Assembly (NCBI GenBank): GCA_030603365.1
Contig: JAUVXV010000005.1
Location: forward strand, 1-64,000
DNA: 64,000 bases
Origin: Candidatus Heimdallarchaeota archaeon
GTDB lineage: Archaea; Asgardarchaeota; Heimdallarchaeia; Heimdallarchaeales; Heimdallarchaeaceae
Direction of reading: 5' to 3'
Under the pieces are notes generated by a model. The model made no database searches, was not told the origin of the DNA, and saw nothing but the letters and a program-made list of their open reading frames with translations. The position numbers and the translations under genes were made by a program. This document shows, one piece after another, positions 42,210-51,307 of this stretch (the stretch's first letter is position 1; each line of letters opens with the position of its first letter).

Positions 42210-43145
42210 ATGAAAAGAATAAGAATTACATTTATTATTGTTGCATGTATATTGCTAACTTCTGTACTATTTTCAAATGTCTCTAATGCAATTCTTGCGT
42301 CAGATCAACTGGAAGTAGGAGCTGGAAGTTCTGTTGAGGGAAAATTGTTTCTATCAACAACTGGTGCAGCTGATGTCTTAATGGCTTACATTACTATTAC
42401 AGCAAAAAAAATCTTCACTCCAACAGATATCCTTGATAAATTGATTCAATTTGAGATTATTATCAAACCTTTCGAAGGGTATGGCTATGGTCCTCTAGAA
42501 AATGTAACAGAAAACCGACTAACACATGTCGTTTTTTATGATAATCGAACTACACTTATGCTTGGAGAATTTTACGTTGAAAATGCCACGGAATGGATAG
42601 AAATGACCGTTTTGCATGAACCAAAACTTGCGGATATGCAAAATCCAGATAATAGACAAATTTCATTTTCAAATGGTTCTTCCTATTTAGCTGGAACATT
42701 AGAACATGCAGATCCAAAATATCTCTTGCTACAAGATTTTAGTACTATGTCTGGTATATATCAGCTTTATTACGCTTGGACGATTTTTGCGATATCTCCT
42801 ACAGCTATTTTGGGAGATGATATAAGCTACTATTCTATTTTGGGAGAGGTCGTTGGAACACCTGCTGTTACTACCTCAAATGGGGATTCGTATGACTCAA
42901 TACATGTAAAGTATCAAAGTACACATTTATTCAGTATGTGGGGTCCTGGTCCTGTAGTAAATGCTTATTACGAAGCTGCTTCTGGATTGTTGATCCAAAT
43001 CTTTGAAGAATACGATAATGGAATTTGGAAATTCTTTCCTGGTACCATAACCATAGTCTCTGGTGTTCCATTCTCAACTACATCAGTTATAATTGGTTTA
43101 GCAGTTATTGGTTTAATTACCGTATTTTATCGTAAGAAGAAGTAA
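42210..43145 (+). CDS. Anchored secreted protein, tandem paralog C
   Basis: 311 residues from ATG 42210 (MKRIRITFIIVACILLTSVL), chosen over an in-frame ATG at 42198 because it aligns with paralogs A and B and lies 26 nt after the TATA-like TTTTATTTG. It has the same extracellular blocks, including VFYDNRTTLMLGEFYVENAT, AISPTAILGDDISYYSILG and YYEAASGLLIQIFEEYDNG, and the C-terminal helix ending FYRKKK. The three genes each have their own promoter rather than forming one operon. Confidence 0.75.
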   Translation: MKRIRITFIIVACILLTSVLFSNVSNAILASDQLEVGAGSSVEGKLFLSTTGAADVLMAYITITAKKIFTPTDILDKLIQFEIIIKPFEGYGYGPLENVTENRLTHVVFYDNRTTLMLGEFYVENATEWIEMTVLHEPKLADMQNPDNRQISFSNGSSYLAGTLEHADPKYLLLQDFSTMSGIYQLYYAWTIFAISPTAILGDDISYYSILGEVVGTPAVTTSNGDSYDSIHVKYQSTHLFSMWGPGPVVNAYYEAASGLLIQIFEEYDNGIWKFFPGTITIVSGVPFSTTSVIIGLAVIGLITVFYRKKK

Positions 43146-43319
43146 TCTTCTTCTTTTCTTCTTTATTTCTATAACAATAAAATTAAGCTCTTTGCATAAA
43201 CTTCAATTATCTTTTTTTCCCCTTAATTGTGTGTAAAGCATTCTTCAGCTTTGACTTACTTTCCGACAAGATATCCTTTATATATTATATTTTACATAGA
43301 ATCTATTAGGGTTTTAACC

Positions 43320-44915
43320 ATGAAACGAGGTCTAGGATACGTTATAACTTTAAATATAGTTCTAGCTATGTTATTTGGGGGTTTATTTAACGTAAACGCA
43401 GTAACTACTTATCAACACTTGAATCCGGGGGATCAACTCCTGTATTCTGCAAACTACAACTATTACTCAGATGAATATAACTACTATCTTTTTGAAAATG
43501 ACTTGCCAGAATACAACTCATATTATGATTTATGGCATTATGAAATGCAAGCAGATGAATTCCACAGTTATACAGTACAAAATGACTATGGTACATATAC
43601 CGATGGACAAAGAGTTGCAACCTATTTTGATACCTACAGAAATAACTATGGTGACCACTATTATTGGGATTATATAGCCACAGAATGGGTTAATGCTGGT
43701 GGTTGGTCAGATAATTACTTATATTACGGTGCTAATTCTTGGTACACTTCATATAATGACTACAATATGACATTAAATTGTGATGTTCCATACTATTTCG
43801 GTGGTGCTATATACCTGTATGATGAAGTTAGAGGATATACAATCAATGGAGTGTATAGCACTTATGATGTAGCAGTTTATTATAAGAATTATTACGATTT
43901 CTATACAGGTCCAACTAGTATGTACAACATTATCTATGACTACACATATGACTATAATGAAGACAACTATTTCTATGTCGACAAAGCTACAGGATTTCTA
44001 CTAGAGTTTGATTATAATTATTATACATATAACTATGAATCCTTTGATGCATATAGTAATTATGAAGGAATTTATTGTAATGTAACTCACGAATATTATT
44101 ACTACTCTACAACTAATTATAACTGGTTATTACAAGAGACAACAGCTGGTTACGGTTCAATAGCTGATGCCGATTTACCTGGTATAAACTGGGATTGGAA
44201 TTATGTCTATGAGATAACCATGGGTCTTGAATATTTGACTGTCTATTTCTGGCTCTATGATTCTTACAGTACATGCACTTTTGATGTTTATCTCAATGAA
44301 ATGTATGTTGAAACAATAAATGGTGTATCTCCTGGATATATGAGTTACGATCTGTTCGTTAAGGATCTTCCTATCGATCCGATGGGATATAATTCAAAAC
44401 TAACTTTTGTTGTAACTGATGATTCAGGACTAGGTCATACAGCATTTTATGACTTGTATTTTAATGATATAAGAGCTGATTATCCTACAATCAATGGACC
44501 AAATTACTGGGACTACAAAATAGGTGACACTAAGACACTTTATTGGGAACTAAAAGATATTAATTATAATCCAGATTACTATGAAGTCAAATTCAACGGT
44601 TCAATAGTTGAATCAGGTCCTTGGAATGTTGATGATCTTATATCTTTTAATCTTCATGACTATATCTTTGTAGCAGGTGATTTTGAGATCAAGATTATAG
44701 CTACAGATTTGGATGGGTATGAAACCTACTTATATGTTAATATCCATGCTTATGAAGATACTCCTACTGAGCCTACAGGGACTGAACCAACTGGTACCGA
44801 ACCTGAAACATCTAATTCTAATACAGTAACTCTTGATTCTCCAAATATGCTTTATGTATTAATAGGCGTCTTTAGTTTTGTTGCACTTACTGTTTTAATT
44901 CGCAGAAGAAAATAA
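43320..44915 (+). CDS. Large Tyr/Asn/Asp-rich anchored surface protein, paralog 1
   Basis: 531 residues from ATG 43320 (MKRGLGYVITLNIVLAMLFG), with a signal peptide and a TEPTGTEPTGTEPETSNS stem followed by a C-terminal helix and IRRRK. The body is extremely rich in Tyr, Asn and Asp, with runs such as YNYYSDEYNYY. Near residues 380-460 lies an Ig-like sandwich: YYEVKFNGSIVESGPWNVDD and NLHDYIFVAGDFEIKI. A strong TATA box (CTTTATATATTAT, 43276-43288) precedes it. It is probably a component of the cell envelope; the following gene is a paralog. Confidence 0.78.
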   Translation: MKRGLGYVITLNIVLAMLFGGLFNVNAVTTYQHLNPGDQLLYSANYNYYSDEYNYYLFENDLPEYNSYYDLWHYEMQADEFHSYTVQNDYGTYTDGQRVATYFDTYRNNYGDHYYWDYIATEWVNAGGWSDNYLYYGANSWYTSYNDYNMTLNCDVPYYFGGAIYLYDEVRGYTINGVYSTYDVAVYYKNYYDFYTGPTSMYNIIYDYTYDYNEDNYFYVDKATGFLLEFDYNYYTYNYESFDAYSNYEGIYCNVTHEYYYYSTTNYNWLLQETTAGYGSIADADLPGINWDWNYVYEITMGLEYLTVYFWLYDSYSTCTFDVYLNEMYVETINGVSPGYMSYDLFVKDLPIDPMGYNSKLTFVVTDDSGLGHTAFYDLYFNDIRADYPTINGPNYWDYKIGDTKTLYWELKDINYNPDYYEVKFNGSIVESGPWNVDDLISFNLHDYIFVAGDFEIKIIATDLDGYETYLYVNIHAYEDTPTEPTGTEPTGTEPETSNSNTVTLDSPNMLYVLIGVFSFVALTVLIRRRK

Positions 44916-45029
44916 AACTCCCTTCTCTTTTTCTTTTATTTTTTTAGTCTCTAAGAAGTCTATCGCTGATTCCTTTACCACTTTCTTTAAATATGGAATT
45001 TTGCTTAAATTACTATTAGGGGATTAACC

Positions 45030-46931
45030 TTGAAAAGGGGTCAAACAACAATAATATTAACACTTTTAGTTGTCTCTATCTTCGTTGTTGGATTTACACC
45101 AACACAAGCAGCAACAAGCTACCAAGCCCTTGTTACAGGAGACCAACTATTATACAAAAATGTGTTCACATTTTATGAAGATTTGGAGCAACAACTCTTA
45201 CATGAAATTGACATCGCAGACAATTGGTGGGTAATAGATCACTGGGATTATATTTACGATGAGATGGAAAGTTACTCTGTCAATTCAATAGATACAACCA
45301 CAGGAAATGTGAATTACGCTTGGACACTTTATGATAGATACAATAATCGATATCAAGAAGACTATTATTACGATTATATTGATCAATCTTGGTTTCTTAA
45401 TAATTCATACTCTGATTATGAACCAGTCACATTGAGTAGCTTTGAAGTAAAGGGTTTCGATGTTTATGATGGCACACTCAACCTAGATGTTACTGATTGG
45501 TTTTCAAATGGTGTTTATGATCATTCAGAGGTTAGATACTATATAATTAACGGCGTAAATACTTCTTACAATGTAGATGTATATATGGATGTATATGATG
45601 ATGTAGCTACAACCGCATATACCTATGAAGGTATCAATTTCGATGAAACTAATCCATATGGCTGGGAAGATGTTTTCTATATTGATAGTGATGCAGGATT
45701 TCTATTAGAATATACAACATTGTATTATGATAATTATTATAGAAATATTGATCATAAAAACAGTCCTACACTTGGAACTTTTGTTGATTACTACTTCAAT
45801 CACACATATGGGTATTACTATGAATGGCAACTCTTTGAAACAACTGCAGCATACTCACCAGTAACTGATGCTGATTTACCAGTACTACTTGTGGATATGG
45901 GATATGATTATCAAATTAAACAGAATACTATTTCAACAATGATTTATTTTGATCTATTGAACAAATGGCCATCTATGACAGTAGATGTTTATTTGGATGG
46001 TGCCAAAATTGATACTCTCTATGGATTATCTCCAGGATCGAATTATTATGATTTATATACTGGTGGTATCGCTCCAAGTTTACAAAACCACACAGTAGCA
46101 TTTGTAGTTTATGATGATTCAAGTTTTGAACATAATACTACCTGGTCTGTTGAAATTGATGATATTAGGCTAAAAGCACCATATATCTCTGGACAAGATG
46201 GTGGGCTCTACTATGAAATAGGAACAACTCAAACTGAAACATGGCACCTCACTGATCCTACAGACAATCCTGACACATATGAGCTTAAAATAAATGGAAT
46301 GATAATTGAATCTGGTCCTTGGATCAATGATACCGCTATCTCTTTGAATTTCCAGGATTATATGACTGATCCAATTTTATATGATATCTATATCAAAGCA
46401 GAAGACATAAGTGGATATTATTATGAATTAACTCTAGCTGTTTATGCCAGTACTGCACCTGAAATACTAGGTCCTACTGGGGATTATTATATGGATGAAG
46501 GTGATCCTAATGATGTCTTCTGGGTATTAAGAGACGATAATCCAAATTATTATGAGTTGAAAATAAACGGTTCATTAGCTGAATCGGGAACTTATTTTGA
46601 TGAACATATTGTTGGATTTGATCTTAGTATTTTAACTGGAGGACTGTGGATTTTCGAAATAAGTGCTAACGATTATTATGGTTTTAGTAATTCTCTAGCT
46701 CTATGGGTTTTCGTAGCAGGCGTTATAGTAACTACAACACCTGAACCAACTGAGCCCACAACAGAACCAACTGAACCAACCAGTCCAACTGAACCAACCA
46801 GTCCAACTGAGCCATCAACTTCTAAACCAAATAATAATACATTAACACTTGATTCTTCTGGAATAATTTATTCTATTCTTGGAATACTAAGTTTTATATC
46901 AATTATAACGATTTATAGAAAAAGAAGATAA
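45030..46931 (+). CDS. Large Tyr/Asn/Asp-rich anchored surface protein, paralog 2
   Basis: 633 residues with a signal peptide and C-terminal helix ending YRKRR, behind a long Pro/Glu/Thr/Ser stem (TEPTEPTSPTEPTSPTEPST). It shares with paralog 1 the blocks LVTGDQLLYKNVFTFY, YIINGVNTSYNVDVYMDVYD and FYIDSDAGFLLEYTTLYYDN, and the Ig-like unit YELKINGMIIESGPWINDTA, here present twice (about residues 395-475 and 478-560, second copy YYELKINGSLAESGTYFDEH). The start is TTG at 45030, about 22 nt after the TATA-like CTTAAATTA (45004-45012). It is the longer version of the pair, with a longer stem and an extra unit. Confidence 0.78.
   Translation: MKRGQTTIILTLLVVSIFVVGFTPTQAATSYQALVTGDQLLYKNVFTFYEDLEQQLLHEIDIADNWWVIDHWDYIYDEMESYSVNSIDTTTGNVNYAWTLYDRYNNRYQEDYYYDYIDQSWFLNNSYSDYEPVTLSSFEVKGFDVYDGTLNLDVTDWFSNGVYDHSEVRYYIINGVNTSYNVDVYMDVYDDVATTAYTYEGINFDETNPYGWEDVFYIDSDAGFLLEYTTLYYDNYYRNIDHKNSPTLGTFVDYYFNHTYGYYYEWQLFETTAAYSPVTDADLPVLLVDMGYDYQIKQNTISTMIYFDLLNKWPSMTVDVYLDGAKIDTLYGLSPGSNYYDLYTGGIAPSLQNHTVAFVVYDDSSFEHNTTWSVEIDDIRLKAPYISGQDGGLYYEIGTTQTETWHLTDPTDNPDTYELKINGMIIESGPWINDTAISLNFQDYMTDPILYDIYIKAEDISGYYYELTLAVYASTAPEILGPTGDYYMDEGDPNDVFWVLRDDNPNYYELKINGSLAESGTYFDEHIVGFDLSILTGGLWIFEISANDYYGFSNSLALWVFVAGVIVTTTPEPTEPTTEPTEPTSPTEPTSPTEPSTSKPNNNTLTLDSSGIIYSILGILSFISIITIYRKRR
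46773..46808 (+). repeat. 18-bp tandem repeat coding for the Pro/Thr/Glu stem
   Basis: GAACCAACCAGTCCAACT occurs twice without a mismatch at 46773-46790 and 46791-46808, flanked by degenerate copies from about 46739 to 46820. It lies in frame inside the surface-protein gene and adds EPTSPT units; such repeats change length easily by slippage. Confidence 0.75.
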
Positions 46932-46939
46932 TTCTTTTA

Positions 46940-48001
46940 CTATTTTTCTTTTATTTTTTGAACTAACTCTTCAGTTGTAAGTACACCTTTTGCAGTAATA
47001 TATCCTGAGATTAATTTTGGAGGAGTGATATCAAAAGCGGGATTAAATGCCTTTGAATTAGGATTAGCAATTAGGATTTTTCCTTCCTTATGGACGAAAG
47101 ATTTGACTTCATCTTCAGATCTTAATTCTATTTCGAATTCTTCAGCTGAATTAGAATCATGATCAATTGTAGACCATGGGAAGGAAGAATAGAAGGGGAT
47201 ATTATGGTATTTTGCATTTACAGCAATTGAGTAGGTTCCAATCTTATTTGATATTGTTCCGTCTTTAAGGCATCTATCTGCTCCTAAAATTACCTTGTTT
47301 ATCTTGTTTTTTGACATTAGATAAGCAGCTACAGAGTCAGCTATAATTTCATGGTCTATCCCTTCTTGTTCAAGTTCCCAAGCTGTTATTTTTGCACCTT
47401 GTAATCTAGGTCTAGTTTCATCTACATAGACTTTAACTCCCTTTCCTTTTCGATGAGCTTGAATAATAGGCGCAAGTGCAGTACCATAGTCTACAGTTGC
47501 TAATGGTCCAGCATTGCAATGTGTTAATATTGCATCACCATCATTGATGATTTCTAAACCACGATCCCCTATAGTTTTACATTCTTCGACCATTTCATCT
47601 GTTAAACTTCTAGCTTTCAAGAGAGTATCTTCAAATGAATAATTTGTTTCTATAGCTGTAGTATAAGTTTTAAACACGAAATTTGCTAAATCAACAGCTG
47701 TTGGTCTTGTTGCTAGTATCATTTCCATCTTTTCATCTAGTTTCTCTTTTTTATTGCAATTATCCTCTTTCTCGATTTCTTTGATAGCTAAAGCAACTCC
47801 ATAAGCCGCTGTTGAACCAATTGCTGGTGCTCCCCTAACAACCATAGTTTTAATTGCATCACAAAGATCTACAACTGAAGTATAATTATTGATTTTAAAA
47901 TCAAAAGGAATTAATCTCTGATCAATAAGCTGAACAAAGTTTTCATCCTCATTCCAATCAACAGATCTTACATCATCCAATCCTAGTTCTTTTATTTTCA
48001 C
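46940..48001 (-). CDS. mtnA: S-methyl-5-thioribose-1-phosphate isomerase
   Basis: 353 residues. MVVRGAPAIGSTAAYGVALA is the MtnA signature (RGAPAIG), THCNAGPLATVDYGTAL carries the catalytic Cys, and GADRCLKDGTISNKIGTYSI the catalytic Asp. It turns methylthioribose-1-phosphate into methylthioribulose-1-phosphate for methionine salvage. The RGAPAIG motif separates it from archaeal ribose-1,5-bisphosphate isomerase and from eIF2B subunits of the same fold. The start is GTG at 48001. No other salvage gene is adjacent. Its 3' end converges on the surface-protein gene, with a T-rich region (46932-46960) between. Confidence 0.92.
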   Translation of the reverse strand: MKIKELGLDDVRSVDWNEDENFVQLIDQRLIPFDFKINNYTSVVDLCDAIKTMVVRGAPAIGSTAAYGVALAIKEIEKEDNCNKKEKLDEKMEMILATRPTAVDLANFVFKTYTTAIETNYSFEDTLLKARSLTDEMVEECKTIGDRGLEIINDGDAILTHCNAGPLATVDYGTALAPIIQAHRKGKGVKVYVDETRPRLQGAKITAWELEQEGIDHEIIADSVAAYLMSKNKINKVILGADRCLKDGTISNKIGTYSIAVNAKYHNIPFYSSFPWSTIDHDSNSAEEFEIELRSEDEVKSFVHKEGKILIANPNSKAFNPAFDITPPKLISGYITAKGVLTTEELVQKIKEK

Positions 48002-48041
48002 AAGAAGAATAAAGAAAAGAGATTATTAAATGTTAATGCTT

Positions 48042-48914
48042 TCAGTGGTTTTTCCCTATGAATTTTGGAATATATTCTCTGACTATTTCTATCATAAGAG
48101 GTGCATGAGTGTCTTTATTAGAACCTAGATTGATATAGGTTGAATTTTCCATCATCCCATCAACCTTTTTAGTTACAACTGCATCATGCATTTTATCAGA
48201 TTCTGCAGCAACTAGAAGAACATGATTTTTTACTTCAGGAAAAATTTTCCAATATCTTTTATAAGCTAACCTTAACCCTAATCTTTTCCATTTTTTAGCA
48301 TCCGCTTCCTCCAGGGTTCTAAGATACTTAGCAGCTTGTCTTGCATCTTCAGATTTGAATTTTGTAACCCACCATCTCAAAAGTGGCTGTGCGGGTTTCC
48401 AAAGAAAAGTAGGGCCAAATGGGATAAAGTATCTTAAAACTGGTGGAACTTCAAATCGTGCAGGGGGAGCGATTAATACAGGAAGAAAGGGATTATACAT
48501 TTTATTGTACATCCCATAAACAATAGTGGTTGCACCTATACAAGACCCAAAAAGAATTAGTTTTTTCTCTTCAATCTCTAATTGTTCATAAACCTCTTGA
48601 AGATCTTTAGCCATTCTATCCATACCAATTTCGGATGATTTTGGTAATACACTGGAACCCTTCTCTCTGGATTCAAAATAAACCACATCAAAGTCTTTGA
48701 TTGCTTCAAGAAGTAAAGAATCCCATGCAGGAACCACTGTACCCCAACCTACACTGAGGACTATTGAATAACCATTGAAATCTTCTTTTGGAGGAGTTGA
48801 TCTGTAAACTCGAATAGTTGCACCATCAGACATTTGAAGGTCTATAGATTCAGCTTTCTTCTCGAATTCTGAAACTTTAAAACTCTCCATTGCTTCTCTG
48901 ATTTCTTGTTTCAT
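48042..48914 (-). CDS. Alpha/beta hydrolase with a Cys at the nucleophile elbow
   Basis: 290 residues. SIVLSVGWGTVVPAWDSLL (oxyanion strand), VVYFESREKGSS, LILFGSCIGATTI (nucleophile elbow G-x-C-x-G, so Cys replaces the usual Ser), LLVAAESDKMHD (Asp) and KDTHAPLMI (His) give the alpha/beta hydrolase triad in order. Cys nucleophiles occur in dienelactone hydrolases, but the remaining sequence does not clearly match that family, so the substrate is unknown. The cap between strands 6 and 7 is Trp-rich and basic. It lies 40 nt from the MtnA start on the same strand. Confidence 0.75.
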   Translation of the reverse strand: MKQEIREAMESFKVSEFEKKAESIDLQMSDGATIRVYRSTPPKEDFNGYSIVLSVGWGTVVPAWDSLLLEAIKDFDVVYFESREKGSSVLPKSSEIGMDRMAKDLQEVYEQLEIEEKKLILFGSCIGATTIVYGMYNKMYNPFLPVLIAPPARFEVPPVLRYFIPFGPTFLWKPAQPLLRWWVTKFKSEDARQAAKYLRTLEEADAKKWKRLGLRLAYKRYWKIFPEVKNHVLLVAAESDKMHDAVVTKKVDGMMENSTYINLGSNKDTHAPLMIEIVREYIPKFIGKNH

Positions 48915-48989
48915 TGAATGAGAAATTTCATAATCCTTTAAAAATCTTTCAAAGTTAGTACAAAAAAGTAAAAGAAAAAGAAAGTAATT

Positions 48990-49490
48990 CTATCTATTAC
49001 CTTGATAGAATTTTGAATCGATTGTTAAAGCTGCAGCTAAACCAAAGAGTGGTTCTAAAGGTGGATAAACTGTCACTTTGTATGTGTCTTTTATTCTAAA
49101 GATTTTCTTATCCAAAGTAAATCCTACATTCCCTGATGCATCTCGAGCATTGAATGACCATCCTAAAAGATCTGAAGCTGTATACTGTTGTCCAGCTAAA
49201 TGAACATCAAATTTGATTCCACAAATTCTGATAATTGGAAATTCTACTTCACCGATAATATTTCCTCCTTGTGTAATCTTCCATCTATTCTTGAAGAAGA
49301 AATTTGATTTTATTCTGATTACTTCATTTCCATGTAAATCTTCTATCCAGAGAGTAGGTGTCATTGCAAATATCTGTCTTTTAGCTATGAAGATCTTTTG
49401 TCCTGTTGCTTCATCTACAATATCATAAGTTGCTCTTAAGGCGAGAATTTTTTGGGTTACTTTGAATCCAAATGGTGCGTTTTGTGCCAT
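48990..49490 (-). CDS. LURP-one-related / tubby-C-terminal-like protein, copy 1
   Basis: 166 residues. FGFKVTQKILALRATYDIVD, ATGQKIFIAKRQIFAMTPTL and DLHGNEVIRIKSNFFFKNRW are the LURP-one (LOR, DUF567) opening strands; the rest alternates short strands (GGNIIGEVEFPIIRI) and ends in a hydrophobic helix (LEPLFGLAAALTIDSKFYQ), matching the 12-strand barrel around a central helix of the tubby/scramblase-like fold. Members are linked to phospholipids or the membrane. It is cytoplasmic, without signal peptide. A second, diverged copy is encoded at 51981-52505. Confidence 0.72.
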   Translation of the reverse strand: MAQNAPFGFKVTQKILALRATYDIVDEATGQKIFIAKRQIFAMTPTLWIEDLHGNEVIRIKSNFFFKNRWKITQGGNIIGEVEFPIIRICGIKFDVHLAGQQYTASDLLGWSFNARDASGNVGFTLDKKIFRIKDTYKVTVYPPLEPLFGLAAALTIDSKFYQGNR

Positions 49491-49554
49491 AATTATATAA
49501 AATCTAATATTGTAATTTAAAAGTTATGTAAAAGGAAAAAGAGAATTTGAGGGT

Positions 49555-50274
49555 TCAATATAGTAAAGGAGTGTTCCATTCTCCTTCATTAGTTAGGAAA
49601 AACAAGATCTCGTTAAAGGTATTCATGAAAATAATTCTTTCGAATTCTGTAGAATACTCATTAAACAATCCTCTACTTTCAGTATAGGAAACAGTTTGGT
49701 AAATAACATAATCTGGCATTATGCTAGGATTAATAAAAATCTCTTGAAGTGCATCCTGGATATCGTCAATAGTATATGAATCAACATCTTGGATTGTAAA
49801 ATTAGAGTAAACCTCATAGTTTAGTGCAGAATTTTTGAATGCAAAATAAGTACCTACTTCACCATTATCAAAAACACTCTCTACCCAATCTTCATAAGGT
49901 TGAGAGTCGTTTCCAACACCATAAATTGAGCCATTATATTTTAGATTGATTCTTCGAGGTATAATTTCTCCAGGATTATCAAATGCTGCTGATTTCTTTT
50001 CCCCCGCAAGAATTAACATTACAGAAATATCGATTATTGCATTATCTGGATTCTCAATTATAATCTCTGAGAAATTTATTCCCGCAAAAATGTCTGAATC
50101 GAAGCTGATTTCTTCAGCGATTTCAAGTAAACCCAATTGGAATTCATTTTCTGTGTTGCGATAGACATTAACACTAAAGAAAATATCTGGGAAAACATAG
50201 ATATTAAGCAGAGATAATGTAAATGCAATCACGATGACAGAAGCGGTTCCAATTATTATAGGGTCTTTCTTCAT
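49555..50274 (-). CDS. Membrane-anchored extracellular protein of unknown function
   Basis: 239 residues from ATG 50274 (MKKDPIIIGTASVIVIAFTL), with one N-terminal anchor helix and an Asn- and acid-rich extracellular part (FDSDIFAGINFSEIIIENPD). The Met at 50274 is preferred to one at 50298, because a TATA-like ATATTTTAGA lies about 23 nt before it. No family recognised; predicted alpha/beta. It lies alone between the LURP-one gene and the divergent mtd. Confidence 0.55.
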   Translation of the reverse strand: MKKDPIIIGTASVIVIAFTLSLLNIYVFPDIFFSVNVYRNTENEFQLGLLEIAEEISFDSDIFAGINFSEIIIENPDNAIIDISVMLILAGEKKSAAFDNPGEIIPRRINLKYNGSIYGVGNDSQPYEDWVESVFDNGEVGTYFAFKNSALNYEVYSNFTIQDVDSYTIDDIQDALQEIFINPSIMPDYVIYQTVSYTESRGLFNEYSTEFERIIFMNTFNEILFFLTNEGEWNTPLLY

Positions 50275-50401
50275 TATAAGGTAATTGGACAGAAGCATTC
50301 TAAAATATTACTATTCGTTGATTTTCTTTTTCATGTGATCAAAATTTATAGACCGATGATGAAATATATAAAGGGAATAAGAAAACTATAGTTTGATTAC
50401 A

Positions 50402-51232
50402 ATGGTTAAGATAACTTTTGTTAAAATAGGCAATATTACGCTAACAACGCTGATTGATATTATGCTAGATGAAAGAGCAAGCAGAACTGATATAGAATCT
50501 ACTGTAATCAGTTCTTCTACAAAGATGAAACTTTCAGCCGCTGAGAGAATCTTCCCACTGATAGATCAAGTTGAAACTGATCTAATGGTTATGATATCTC
50601 CAAATGCTAACGATAAAGGTCCCCAGTCAGTAATAGACAGGTACAAAGAAAAATACCCTTTGATTGTAGTGTCAGATACAGCTGATAAGGAAGTCAGAGC
50701 AAAGTGGAAAGAAGACGGAGTTGGATACATTATAGCTCCATTCGATCCAATGATAGGCGCAAAAAGAGACTATCTAGATACAACTGAAATGTGCTTGTTT
50801 AACGGGTACATAATCACAGCTTTTAGTGCTTGTGGAGTATTTGCTTATATCACAGAATTACTAGATGGAGTAATTGATCAATTAAAAGCTGGTGAGAAAC
50901 CAACACTACCAACACGCAATATGTCAGGTATAGGTGTAGTTACTAAAGCTTCATTTGCTAATGAATATTCAAGACCTAAAGCTTTAGCCGCATTGAATAT
51001 CTTGAAAGATGCTGGAGATGTCAATGTAAATGGTTGCTTTGTTGAAAAAGATAGAGAAAAAGCTTTAATCAAAGTAGCAGGAGCTCACGAAATGGTTCGT
51101 CAAGCTGCTATATTAGCAGATGAAGTCAGAGAACTTGAAAAAGCTTCAAATCATTTAATCAGAACTCCACATAGTAAAGAAGGAAAACTATTACACAAAA
51201 TGCATTTCTTTGATGAAGCACATGAGAAATAA
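50402..51232 (+). CDS. mtd: F420-dependent methylene-tetrahydromethanopterin dehydrogenase
   Basis: 276 residues from ATG 50402, the usual length of Mtd. VKITFVKIGNITLTTLIDIM, LDERASRTDIESTVISSSTK, MVMISPNANDKGP, GVGYIIAPFDPMIGAKRDYL, and ETLxRN-like TLPTRNMSGIGVVTKASFAN are Mtd blocks in order. It interconverts methenyl- and methylene-H4MPT with F420, a step of the archaeal C1 (Wood-Ljungdahl methyl) branch. ATG 50402 is preferred to the in-frame TTG at 50393; a TATA box (AAATATATAAAG, about 50364-50375) fits it. No other C1-pathway gene lies beside it. The stop codon is part of a terminator hairpin. Confidence 0.9.
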   Translation: MVKITFVKIGNITLTTLIDIMLDERASRTDIESTVISSSTKMKLSAAERIFPLIDQVETDLMVMISPNANDKGPQSVIDRYKEKYPLIVVSDTADKEVRAKWKEDGVGYIIAPFDPMIGAKRDYLDTTEMCLFNGYIITAFSACGVFAYITELLDGVIDQLKAGEKPTLPTRNMSGIGVVTKASFANEYSRPKALAALNILKDAGDVNVNGCFVEKDREKALIKVAGAHEMVRQAAILADEVRELEKASNHLIRTPHSKEGKLLHKMHFFDEAHEK

Positions 51233-51262
51233 CTAAGAGAAAATTCTTCTTAGTTTTTTTCC
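51231..51262 (+). terminator. Hairpin-plus-T-tract terminator of mtd
   Basis: AACTAAGA (51231-51238, overlapping the stop codon), a 9-nt loop, and TCTTAGTT (51248-51255) form an 8-bp stem followed at once by a run of T. It looks like a bacterial intrinsic terminator, which is less common in archaea than a plain T tract. Confidence 0.6.
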
Positions 51263-51307
51263 TTATTTTTTAGGTACTCTTATATTCAATTTATATGACT
51301 ATAAAAT

